This document shows, piece by piece, positions 32,411 to 43,344 of a stretch of DNA of 64,000 nucleotides (its first letter is position 1; each line of letters opens with the position of its first letter). The DNA is from Phascolarctos cinereus (lineage: Eukaryota; Chordata; Mammalia; Diprotodontia; Phascolarctidae): NCBI RefSeq assembly GCF_002099425.1, contig NW_018344285.1, forward strand, positions 558,001 to 622,000. The letters run 5' to 3'. The position numbers and the translations under genes were made by a program. The notes below the pieces were generated by a model that was not told where the DNA came from, ran no database searches, and saw only the letters and a list, made by a program, of their open reading frames with translations.

Positions 32411-34480
32411 ATTACATATATGCATAATATATGCATATACATGTGTATATATGGGTGTGTGTATATTCATACCCACAACATTTTCGCCACTTCCTCTTTT
32501 ATTAGTCTATGTCCTTACAAATGGCTTCTCTTTCCCTTTGCACTCCTCTCATGAGCACTCAATCTGTTAATGCCTGAATCGGTGTATAGTGAACCTTATG
32601 ATCTTAAAGACATATGCATAATTTGGTACCAGAAATTTATTTGGACATTTTAATATTTTAATTAACTTATTGAACATCTTATTTTGAACCAGCATGTTTT
32701 CATGATTACAGCCCTGAATTTGCATTCTAGATCACATGAATGAACTTAAGGATTAAACACATAAATGTTCTCGATATCCATATGATAATTTTGACTGATT
32801 GGCTACTCAACAGTTCAATAAGTAGATAGATGTGTTAATTGAGTAATTAGTCATTGATTAATAGCAGCCAATTTGGTTTAAAATTTCAAAACCACTATGT
32901 ATACATATATAGTCTTAGAAATCAGATATATTGATCACAGATATGTCATTTCCTTCAAATTTTTATCTTTTCCTTTTCTTTTTTCTCCATCTAAATGTAG
33001 TTAGCCCTTATTTATAAGGTTATATGAATAGCTGTTTGTTTTCCATGAAGTACTTTACTAGGCACTGAAAGGTACAATAATATAATGCATATGTTTATTT
33101 CTATATCATCAATACTGTAAAGCACTATTCTGAAAATGTGTTTTACTCCCTGGTATAGATTGCTTTATCTTAATTATAAAGGTAATTAAAATTAAATGAT
33201 TGTGCATAAAGCCATTCAAATTTATGGTGATTAAACTAAAATAATTAAATTTTATTTGTTTTTAAATATGTAATCAGAAATGCACACTTCCTACTCTAAT
33301 AAAATGAAATTGGAGGGAAGAAATATTTCTTTCAGATTAACAGATCATATACCAAGTGAAAAAGTTGGGCTACATTAAATAGTAACACTAAAAGACTCTT
33401 TAGTATAGTCATGATTGTAGATATCTTGGTAACTGAGGAGACCATTGACCAAGTAAATGCATTCTACCAGTTGCTAACTACTTACCACAGCAAAGATTTC
33501 ACTTCTAAAGAATTACTTTGGCAGGATGTCCTCAATTAAACTATCTCTGACTGGTTAGAATCCCAAAATAAATTGATTATCTCATCTACATAGGCATAAT
33601 GTGAAGAATATTACTTTATTATTTCCACTCAGTCTTTTTGAGTGTTCAGGCCCATTCAGCTCTATGAAGCTGAAAAACAAAGAGGGTCCTTCTTTCTTTA
33701 CTAATGAAATAGTAGTGGAAAATTTCTATCTAAAATGGTTAAGACATCTTCTTAATTTTCTACTGTAAATGATGTAGACCTTTAAAATTCTGGTACTAGA
33801 TGACAGTAACTAACTACTTTAATCTTTATGTGCTATAAAATAAGTTCATAAATGATGGTATGCACAACGGTAGGGTTTGAGTTGTAACATAACAGAATCA
33901 GTGGATTTGAAAGGTGCTTTAAAATTACTTTTACTGAAATAACATACACAATGAAATACTGGTCTGAGGGAGATTTAAGTGTTGGCATCTTGTTTCCCAT
34001 TTCTGTTCGTTTTATTTTTCATTGGGTTTTCTATGACAGTGTATCAGATTGAAAACACCTTTCACCTCTTTTCTAACAACAAACAACAAAACACAACTTT
34101 GTTTTTCCTTTTCAGTGGGTTACACACATAGAAAGGTAGAAATATGCTTATTATTTTGATGTAATAAATATATGCCTTCTTTTACAAAAGGTGACACTCA
34201 TGACTAAAACAAGTTGTTCATATAGAGAGGAAAGATTCAAATCTGCCTTTCAGTCTTCTCTGAGTATCCTGGTGATGAATGGACTACAGTTCTAGTAAAG
34301 CTGGACAGGATTGGAATGATTGCGAATCAAGAGGTGACATCCATGACTGTAGAAAAAAAAGTAATTATCATTGGTTATCTTAAAATTTAGAACATAATAA
34401 AAAACAATTTAGTCCTTCAGTGGCTCAAATCCAAATTTTCAGTTGGTTAGAATAAATTAATTCTGTGAAATGAAAGAATA
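32411..34480. other. No gene seen; AT-rich unclassified sequence
   Basis: A TA/TG-rich run lies at about 32,405-32,470. I see no exon and no confident repeat in this 2-kb stretch. Confidence 0.5.
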
Positions 34481-34560
34481 TATATATACATACACACACA
34501 CACAGCAAAGTTCTCAACACAAAGTAAGCACTTAATAAATATTGTATAATAAAACAAATG
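34481..34560 (+). repeat. TA/CA run and an L2/MIR-like end
   Basis: 'tatatatatacatacacaca' is followed by 'aacacaaagtaagcacttaa' and 'taaatattgtataat', the closing words of an L2 or MIR copy. Confidence 0.5.
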
Positions 34561-34671
34561 AATGTCCATTTCCATTAATGCCACAAAATATATCAGCTAC
34601 AGGTACTGATGACATATCACTGGGTCTGCTGAAACAGAGTGTGGTAGTGAATGCTTAAAAATTGACTCTGA

Positions 34672-35831
34672 AGAGGTGAAGCCAAGATAGAGGAGTAAAG
34701 GCAGGGACTTACCTGAGCACTCCCTGAAATCCTTCCAAATACCTTTAAAAATGACTCTAAACAAATTCTAAAGCAGCAGAATCCACAAAAAGAGAGAGTG
34801 AAGTACATTTTCAGCCCAAAACAACTTGAAAGGTTGGCGGGAAAGGTCAGTTACTCCTGGGTAAGAGAAGAGCAAAGGCCACACCAGTGCAGACCAGGAT
34901 CTAGCAAATGCAGAGCAGGTTTCAGAGCTATTGAATCACTGGCAGCATTGGCCATTTCCAGACCTCTAAGCCCACAGATGCAAAAGGCAATTCAGAAGGT
35001 CAGCAGGAAAGGACTGTTGCATCTGTGTGAGAATGAAAAAGAGTCCAGAGGAGGCTGAGCCAACATAACCGAGACACCAGAAAACCAGTAGCAGGCTTTG
35101 GGAACCACTGAATCAGCAGCAGCAGCAGCAGCAGCTACTTCCAGATCTCTAGCTCATAGTCTGTAAAGGGGTCAAACGATGAGATTACAAGGGTCTGCTG
35201 CAGGAATTTGTGATTTTTTTGCCCATATTTGCATCTGGGTCATAGTCCTGGGAGGCAGTCCCAGAGTGAGGAGGAGCACTAGAATGGCAGAGCTTACAGC
35301 CACAGTGGAATGGGAACCCTCCTCACAGTTCCAGGGTTGAAAGAGTGCTTGTGTTCACTCATAGACCACAGAACAGTCCAGGAAAGTATTAAACACCTCT
35401 GCTTAGATCATACCATCTTGGAAGATCTGAAAACTTCCAGTCCCCTAGAAAGATCTCAGAAAACAGCAACACAAAACCTCTGAAGCTTGGGACAGTGTGC
35501 CGCCTACCCTGGAAGAAAAGCCCAACTTTAAAAAGTCAAGTAATAGGTTGGGAAAATGAGCAAACAACAGATAAATGAATGAATGAATGAATGAATGAAT
35601 GAATGAATGAATTAATAAGTAAATAAATATATAAATACCTAAATATGTAAACAAACAAATAAATGAGTGAATAAATAAATGAATGAGTAAATCAGTGAAT
35701 AAATGAATAAACAAACAAATGAATGAATGAATAAATAGACAAATAAATAAATGAGCAAACAAATTAATGAATAAAAACTCTGACTATAGAAAAGTCATCA
35801 TGGTGACAAAGAGGATCAAAACACACACTCA
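34672..35831 (+). mobile_element. L1 5'UTR alone, sense, containing a microsatellite
   Basis: Starts with 'gaggtgaagccaagatagag' and passes through the leader blocks 'cctccttccaaatacc'-like sequence, 'cagcagaatccacaaaaaga' and 'cagtcccctagaaagatctc' to 'gaggatcaaaacacacactc', about 30 bp short of ORF1 in other copies. It contains a CAG run at 35,114-35,134 and a 206-bp AATG/AAAT array at 35,571-35,776. A second, complete L1 5' end begins at 35,832 with no gap. Confidence 0.85.
35571..35776. repeat. AATG/AAAT array within an L1 5'UTR
   Basis: Starts as pure AATG units and becomes degenerate AAAT, AATG and AAAC. It shares a 29-base string with the SINE tail at 30,032-30,060. Confidence 0.9.
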
Positions 35832-36825
35832 GGGAGGCAGAGCCAAGATGAAAGAGTAAAAGCAGTGACTTGCTTGAACTCTCCCCCAAACCCCTCCAAA
35901 TACCTATAAAAATGGCTCTAAACAAATGCTAGAGCATCAGAACCCACAAAAACACAGAGTGAAACAAAATTCCAACCCAAGACAGCTACAATGGTTGATT
36001 GGAAAGGTCTGTTGCACCAGGCTGGGAGAGGAGCACTGTTTAGCATGGGCACACAGGCAAGGACCAGGCCTCAGCAAACCTAAAGTATGCCTCATCGGAT
36101 TGAATCATGGACAACTGTGTCACTTTCCAGACTTCTCAACCCATAAATGCCAAAGACAACTTAGAAGATAAGTAGGATAGGTCTGTGAGACCTGGGTGAG
36201 AAAGAAGTTAAGTCCCAGTCCCTGCACAACACCTGGGCAGAAACTACTTCCAGAGCTCTAGGCCCACAAACAAAGGGGAAATCCAGTGGCTGATCAGAGG
36301 GGTATTGCAGGAGGTATCTCTTTGTTGGCTCTAACACAGGTTTGTCTTGTTTTTCCTGTGTTTGAATCTGAGTCACTGTCCTGGGTGGTGGTCCTGGGGA
36401 AAGGAGGATTGCTGGCATGGTGGAGCTTGTAGTGGCAGTGAAGAGAGAATTCTCCTCATAGTTCCAAGGCAACAAAGAGCCCTTGTGGTCACTCATAGAC
36501 CAGAGAGCCAGAAAGGAAAGCAGCAAACACCTTGCCCTTTATCATACCACCTTGAAAGAACTGAAAATTTACAGATCCCTAGAAGTATCTCTGAAAACAG
36601 ATATATAAAAACCCAAAGTTTGGGACAGTACATTCTCCACACTGAAAGCAGACCCCTACCTTAACAAAGAGTTTAAAATTCAAGTAATTAGCTGGGAACA
36701 TAAGCAAACAGCGCAAAAAATTTCAGACCATAAAATCTTACTTTGGTGACAAAGAAGATCAAAACATACAACCAGAAGAAGACAACAAAGTCAAAACTCC
36801 TACATCTCAAACCTCCAAGAAAAAT

Positions 36826-37770
36826 ATGAATCGCCTCCAGGCCATGAAAGAGCTCAAAAAGAATTTTGAGAAGCAAGTAACAGAAGTAGAGTAAAAACTG
36901 GGAACAGAATTGAGAGTGATGCAAGAAAATCATGAAAACAAGTCAACAGCTTGATAAAGAAAATCCAAAAAATACCGAAGAAAATAACACCTTAAAAACA
37001 AACTAACCCAAATGTCAAAAAAAAAAAGGTCCAAAAAGCCAAAGAGGAGAAAAATGCTTAAAAAACAGAATGGGCCAAATGGAAAAGAAGTCCAAAAACC
37101 CACTGAAGAAAATATTTCCTTAAAAATTAGACTCGAGCAAATGGAAGCTAGTGACTTTATGAGAAATCAAGACAGTGTAAAACAAAACCAAAAAGAATGA
37201 AAAAAAATAGAACACAATGTGAAATATATCATTGCAAAAACTACTGAAATGGAAAATACATCCAGGAGAGACAATTAAAAAATTATTGGACTGTTTGAAA
37301 GCCATGATAAAAAAAAAAAGAGCCTAGACCTCATCTTTCAAGAAATTATCAAGGAAAACTGCCCTGATATTCTGGAACCAGAGGTTAAAATAAAAATTCA
37401 AAGAATCCACTGATCACTTCCTGAAAGAGATCCCTAAAGGAAAACTCCTAGGAATGTTGTAGCCAAATTCCAGAGTTCCCAGGCCAAGGGGAAAATACTG
37501 CAAGCATCCAAAAAAATATTCAAGTATTATGGAAACAATCAAGACAACACAAGATTTAGCAGTTTCTACATGAAGGGATCTGAGCGCTCGGAATACGATA
37601 TTCCAGAGCTCAAATGAGCAAGGTTTAAAACTAAGAATCACCTACCCAGCAAAAGTAAGTATACTCCTTCAGGATAAAAAATGGACATTTAGGGAAACAG
37701 AGGACTTTCAAAGATTCTTGATGAAAAGACCAGAGCTGAATAGAAAATTCAGCTTTCAAATACATGGCAC
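36826..37770 (+). pseudogene. ORF1 remnant of the 35.8-kb L1/HAL1 copy
   Basis: Begins at the ATG at 36,826 (MNRLQAMKELKKNFEKQVTE). The coiled-coil part is visible as VQKPTEENISLKIRLEQMEA (37,012-37,200) and the C-terminal domain near 37,540-37,760. A stop lies about 22 codons in, and frame changes follow. Non-functional. Confidence 0.7.
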
Positions 37771-37912
37771 AAGAGAAGAGAGTTACACAGAAAAGAGAAA
37801 TCATAGTGTACTTGTTAAGGTTGAACTGCTTACATTCCTGCAAGGAAAGATGATATTTGTAACACATGAGACCTTTGTCAGTATTACAGTAATTGGAGGG
37901 AAAAATATATAT

Positions 37913-37969
37913 GGATAGACAGATAGATTAGATAGACAGACAGACAGACAGAGAGACAGACAGAGAGAC

Positions 37970-38007
<38 letters not shown>

Positions 38008-38008
38008 G

Positions 38009-38065
<57 letters not shown>

Positions 38066-38066
38066 G
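37913..38066. repeat. GATA/GACA tetranucleotide array
   Basis: About 154 bp: mixed GACA and GATA at the left, then nearly pure GATA for about 90 bp with one GGTA variant. Long GATA tracts are usually length-polymorphic. Confidence 0.95.
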
Positions 38067-38122
38067 GCCTAGGGTGAGTTGACTATGAAGGGATGATATC
38101 TGGATAATAAAATTAAGAGGTG

Positions 38123-38650
38123 ATCTTAGCTAGGTCTTGAGGGAAACCAATAAGTGGGGGCAAGGGAGACATTGGGAGTGTGGATCTTCAAGGAAGCATC
38201 AAATAAGGTCATTCAAAGTCAAAGGACATTGTTTCAGAATCTCACCTGATGCTTGGGACCTTTGAGTTACTGCACCTCTGAAGTCTCTGTTTACTCATCT
38301 GTAGAATGGATTGCAGAAGACTTCAAAGGTCCCTTCCAGTTCATGTCCCTTGGATGTGTCTTTATGTTTAGGGTGGTGGTATGTTTCCAGCTACTTGGGA
38401 AAGTCAACAGGGTCCCCCTGTTACTATGTAGCACTTCTCATGAACCTTTTCTTCTCAGGGCATTTTCATCATCCAAAGATCTCAAGGAGTCCTGAACAGA
38501 GAGCATGCCCTCACCTATTTCTTCCCAGAGCCTCACTGCTCCCCACTCGCCCCCCAATCTCACCACCTACATATTTTTGTCATAATAGAGATAACATTTC
38601 CTCCCCCAAATTTTATCTATTTCAATAAAAACAAACTACCCCGCCAAAAA
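38123..38650. other. Non-L1 block between two L1 pieces, with a decayed SINE
   Basis: A SINE trace in sense direction lies at about 38,235-38,345 ('ctctgtttactcatctgtag', 'aaaggtcccttccagttc'). The rest is pyrimidine-rich and ends with 'tttcaataaaaacaaactac', an AATAAA polyadenylation-type signal at 38,624, followed closely by an A-run. It could be a retroposed transcript end or unique DNA. I recognise no gene. Confidence 0.4.
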
Positions 38651-40320
38651 AGAGAGAAGCATAAAATGTAAACAGGAAAGGTAAATCATAAAGGAATTAA
38701 TAATGTTAAACTGTTTCCATTCTTACATGGGAATATAATACTTGTAAATCATAAGACCTTCCTCTTTATTAGAGTATTTAAAAGGAGCATATATAGACAG
38801 AGAATATAGATGTGAGTTGAATGTGAAGAAATGCTATTTAAAAAAAATTAAAATGTAAGAGAGAATGTACTGGAAGAAAGAGTAAGGGAGAGATAGAAAT
38901 GGGTAAATTATGTCACATAAAAAATGCAAGAAAAAGCTTTTATAGTAGACAGGAAGAGGGGAGGGGAGGGGAGAGCGAGTGAGTGAGTGAACTTTACTCT
39001 CATCAGAATTGGCTCAAAGAGGGAATAACATACGTATTCAATTATGTATAGAAATCGATCTTAATGTACAGTAAATTAGGAGGGGAATGGGATAAGGGAA
39101 GATGGGGTAGTAGAAAAAATGACAGATTGGGGGAGGTGGTAGTCAGAAGCAAAACATTTTTGAAGATGGACAGAATGAAAGGAGAGAGAGAATAGAATAA
39201 ATGTGGGGGGAGGCATAGGATGGTGGAATATACAATTAGTAACAGTAACTGCGAAAAAAATTGAAGCAAGTTTTCCTGATAAAAACCTCATTTCTCAAAC
39301 ACATAGAGAACAGAGTCAAATTTAAAAAAATAAAAGCCATTCCCAAATTGATAAATTATCAAAAGGTATGATCAGTTTTTAGATTAAGTAATCAATGCTA
39401 TCTATAGCCACATGAAAAAATACTCTAACTCACTATTGATTCGAGAAATCAAATTAAAACAGTTCTGAGGTACTGCCTTATACATATTAGGTTTGGCTAA
39501 TAGGACAGAAAGGGTAAATAACAAATATTAGAGAGGATGTGGGAAAAATAAAACACTAATCCACTGTTGGTCAAGTGGTGAACTGATTCAGCAATTCTGT
39601 AGAGCAGTTTAGAAATATGCCCAAAGGCTGGTAAAACATACATATCCTTTGACCTAGCAATACCACTATTAGTCTGTATCCAAAAGGAAATTAAAAACAC
39701 AAAGGAAAGGGGCCTATATGTACAAAAATATTTATAGCAGCTAGTTTCTGGGAGCAAAGTAACAGAAATTGAGGGGACACCCATCATTTCGGGAATGGCT
39801 GAACAAGTTATGATACGTAGTTATGATGGAATATTATTGTACTATAAGAAATGATGATGAGCTTTTTCTCAGAAAAACCTGGAAAGACTTACATGGCCTG
39901 AGACAAAGTGAAATGTACTGTGTACAAAGTAACTACAATACGGTAAGATGATCAGCTATGAATGACTTAGTTATTCTCAGCAATACAACTATCCAAGACA
40001 ACTTTAAATGACTAATGATGAAAAATGCTATCCATTCCCAGAGAAAGAACTGATGGTGTATGAATACAGACTGAAGCACCCATTTTTTTATTCTATTTTT
40101 TCAAGAGTTTTTTTTCTATGTTTTCTTTCATAACAAGACTATTATGGATATGTTTTGCATAACTGCACATGTGTTACCTAGATCGAACTTCTTGCCTTTT
40201 CAATTAGGTCAGATTGGGAGGGAAGAAGGGAGAAAATTTGGAAATTAAAGTTTTAAAAACTAGTGTTAAAAACGTTTTTACGTGTAACTGCAGAAAATAA
40301 AATAAAATTTTAAAAATAAT
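38651..40320 (+). mobile_element. L1-derived unit: ORF1-ORF2 linker fused to ORF2 C-terminus and 3'UTR
   Basis: It begins near the end of ORF1 ('agagaagcataaaatgtaaa') and covers the linker to 'cagtaactgcgaaaaaaatt' (about 39,260). It then goes straight to ORF2 C-terminal coding sequence: 'gataaaaacctcatttctca' (the family GLISxIY block), 'tgatggaatattattgtact' and so on to about 39,930. The 3'UTR and A-rich end follow ('ggaaattaaagttttaaaaa', 'aataaaataaaattt'). Endonuclease and RT are absent. ORF2 traces are broken. The linker at 38,651-38,870 repeats sequence already present at 37,770-38,122, so this is a separate insertion. Confidence 0.85.
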
Positions 40321-41484
40321 GAAAGTTGACTATGAAAATAGGTATACACTTCTAAGTTCAATTCTTGTTATTATTATTATTTTCCCCATCATCTTCTTAC
40401 TTTTACACAATTAGCTAAATAATAGAGTAATTCCTGATTTGTAGTGTTTGGCCAATTTCTGAAGAATAAATACTCAATACTTAAAATTGACCAACCTGGG
40501 ACAGCATGCTAGAAGTAATCTTTCTTTAAACTGATTATTGCAAAGAAGTGGATCTGAATGCATGCTATCCCAAATAGGATATATATCACCATCAGGGTCA
40601 TTACAATTGTTGCAAGGTAATAGCATCAGCAGCAGAGCATTGATATTATATTCTCTCGAGTATCAAGACAATGAGAAAGGGTTGGACATAAGCAAATTCT
40701 GGGTTCTGTTTCAGATGTTTCCCTTTTCCTGAAGCTTTATGCATGTGAACAATTCACACTTTGAAGAGAGTTTGTTCTATGTGTATTCGGTGTTTCTAAA
40801 TTTACATATTGTAACAAATGAAAATTATTTCACAGTAATATATTCAATGAAAAATAGTATACAAGAAATACTAGGGTGGTTGATTCAATAAATGGGAATT
40901 TGTTTGGAAAGATGCTATAACTCTAGTGCAAGTCAGTTATCTAAGTTCTTTTCGGGATTTTTAAAAATAGTTCAGTAGGCATCTATCTTTACCATTTTTA
41001 CTTGGTAAACCCTGTGATTTAAGCATTGAAGTGATAACATCCCATGTTAAATGCCATTCTTATATGTTTTTCTAAGACTATCCAGAAACAAAAAGAACCA
41101 GAAATCTCGGAAGTAAGAAGCTACAATTTATGAATTTTCTAGGAATTAGAATGAGAAATGTCTGCTTCATAAGCTAATAATTTCATGCAGCTCTTTAGAA
41201 GGAGGAACCAAAACTAAATGAATTCTATTATTCTTTTCAATTATAAAACTATGATTATGTTCCAAGAAGGTAGGCCAAAGCTCAATGACATGAGTTAACA
41301 TATTTAGGCTCCAATTTTTACTTACCATCCCTTATGAGATTTTTCTTAATTATTTAATGGAGTTCCAACATTTCATTGGTTTAGATTTTCAAGGAAACCA
41401 TCATCTTCAAAAGTATTTAATTAGCTAAAGAAATGATAATTTCATCTTAACTTAACTAACCTTTCACTGAAAAAAGTAATGTAG
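40321..41484. other. No gene seen
   Basis: Unclassified AT-rich sequence. The 64-codon frame at 40,538-40,732 is not recognised. Confidence 0.5.
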
Positions 41485-41566
41485 ATGTATTTTTATTTAT
41501 TTTTAAACATTTCCACATTAGTTATATTGTGAAGGAAGAATCAGAACAAAGGGGAAAACATGAGAC

Positions 41567-41629
<63 letters not shown>

Positions 41630-42440
41630 CTATGCTTTGATTGGCATTCAGACATTCAGACTCCAGGGTTTTTTTCTTTGATTTGCATAGCATTTTCCAT
41701 CATGAGTATTTTGAAATTGTCTTAGATTATTGCATTGCTGAGAAGAAGTATGTCTGTCACTGTTAGTTATCACACAATGTTTCTCTTACTGTGTACAATG
41801 TTTTCCTGGTTTTCCTCACTTCAGTCAGCATAAGTTCATGTATGTCTTTCCAGGTTTTTCTGAATTCCACCTGCTCATCATTTCTTATGGACCAATAGTA
41901 TTCCATTACATTCATAAACCACAACTTGTTCAGCTATTCCCCAGTTGATGTGCATCTCCTCAATTTCTAATTTTTGGCCATCACAAAAAGAGCTGCTATA
42001 AATATTTTTGTACGTGTGGGTCCTTTTCCCTTTTTTATTATCTCTTTGGGAGACAGAACTAGTAGGGGTATTGCTGGATCAAAGAGCATGCACACTTTGC
42101 TTTCCCTTTGAGCATAGTTCCAAATTGCTCGCCAGAAGGGTTGGACCAGTTCACAACTCCACCAATGATGGATTAGTGTTCTAATTTTCCCACATCTTCT
42201 CCAACACTAATAATTTTCCTGTTTTGTCATGTTAGCCAGTGTGATAGGTGTGATGTGGTACTTTAGAGCTTTTTATTTATTTTTGTTTTTCTAATCCATA
42301 ATGACAATAGATAGCTTTAATTTCTTTATGTGAAAAGTGCTTGTTCATATTCTTTGACCATTTATCAATTGGGGAATGACTCATATTCTTATAATGTATT
42401 CTCTCTATATTTTATTTCTACATTTTAGAGATGAGACTTT
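41485..42440 (-). mobile_element. L1 3'UTR and ORF2 C-terminus, antisense, 5' truncated
   Basis: The left end is reversed 3'UTR ('ttatttttaaacatttccac', 'attagttatattgtgaagga'), interrupted by a (GA)28 array, then 'tagcattttccatcatgagt', 'ttccattacattcataaacc', 'ccccagttgatgtgcatctc', 'ggtgtgatgtggtactttag' and 'gaccatttatcaattgggga'. It stops near the family WSKDMNR/GLIS region. This is a normal 5'-truncated L1 on the minus strand, with moderate divergence. Confidence 0.9.
41571..41626. repeat. (GA)28 microsatellite in an L1 3'UTR
   Basis: Fifty-six uninterrupted GA bases, grown within the purine-rich 'gaaacaagaaag' part of the 3'UTR. Likely polymorphic. Confidence 0.95.
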
Positions 42441-43344
42441 TATCATATATATTTTTTTTCACTTGGTTTATGTATGGATATCTGGGAAAATATATTTAAT
42501 GGAGCAAGGGAAAAATAATAACAGAAAAAAATAAAGACACTTATATTTTTAGAATACTTTCAACTTCATCTTTACTGTTCTTGGTATCATACATGTCAAT
42601 TGGGTCTTATGTTAATCATTTTAAATACTTATTTTCCCCTCCAATACTCTTTGATGTCTCATCAGTCATCATCGTTTATAATCTTCCAACATTACCCTCT
42701 GTAACACTTTTTGCAAATGAGGCCTTCTTCCAAACCAGTAGTCACACTGGTCTTAATATTCTCTGTCCAAAAAAAGAAATCAAGTATTTGCTGAATAACG
42801 TAATTTCAAGGCTCTTAAAACTACCTTGTTATGGTGATTTCTTCACAAAATTTAAACTTCTGGAGAAACTAATGATATTGACATGGTGATGTCTTTTAAT
42901 TTATTCTTTCCATTTGTGGCATCAGTGATTAACTTGGATAGAAAAACTGTCATAGATTTATACATATATATACATATATATCAAGATACATATATATGAA
43001 TATGCATATGCATATATCTGTATATATGTGTACATGTATGTGTGCATATAGTTCTTTTTGTTTATTATTTTGCTTTCATATAATGTGATGATGACTTCGA
43101 ACTTTGGTTGATTAAGGTATAGATTCCCAATATACAATGGTAAGAGAGCTGATTAGAAAATGACTCACATACAGGTTACAGGTTCTTTCTTGTATATTTC
43201 AGTCAATGTTGTATGTATAGAATGCAATAATCACTGTTTAGAACTTTCCAAATTCCTTCTAATAAAAGTAGATGCATATGCATACATATTCTGAATTTCT
43301 ATACATTATTTCTTTTTTTTAATTTCACAACAATATTTCAACCT
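42441..43344. other. No gene seen; TA-rich simple repeat inside
   Basis: The 102-codon frame at 42,581-42,889 shows no family resemblance. A TACATA/TATATG array lies at 42,957-43,050. Confidence 0.5.

Larger units (their letters stand above)
35832..38122 (+). mobile_element. HAL1/L1 5'UTR, ORF1 and linker, sense, 3' truncated
   Basis: Begins 'ggaggcagagccaagatgaa'. The 5'UTR runs to about 36,825, ORF1 to about 37,770, then the linker ('cctgcaaggaaagatgatat', 'gatgatatctggataataaa') until about 38,122. A GATA/GACA array sits in the linker at 37,913-38,066, at the place where sister copies have only a short TATA run. No ORF2 or terminal tail follows, so the copy is cut off or was disrupted. 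Confidence 0.85.
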
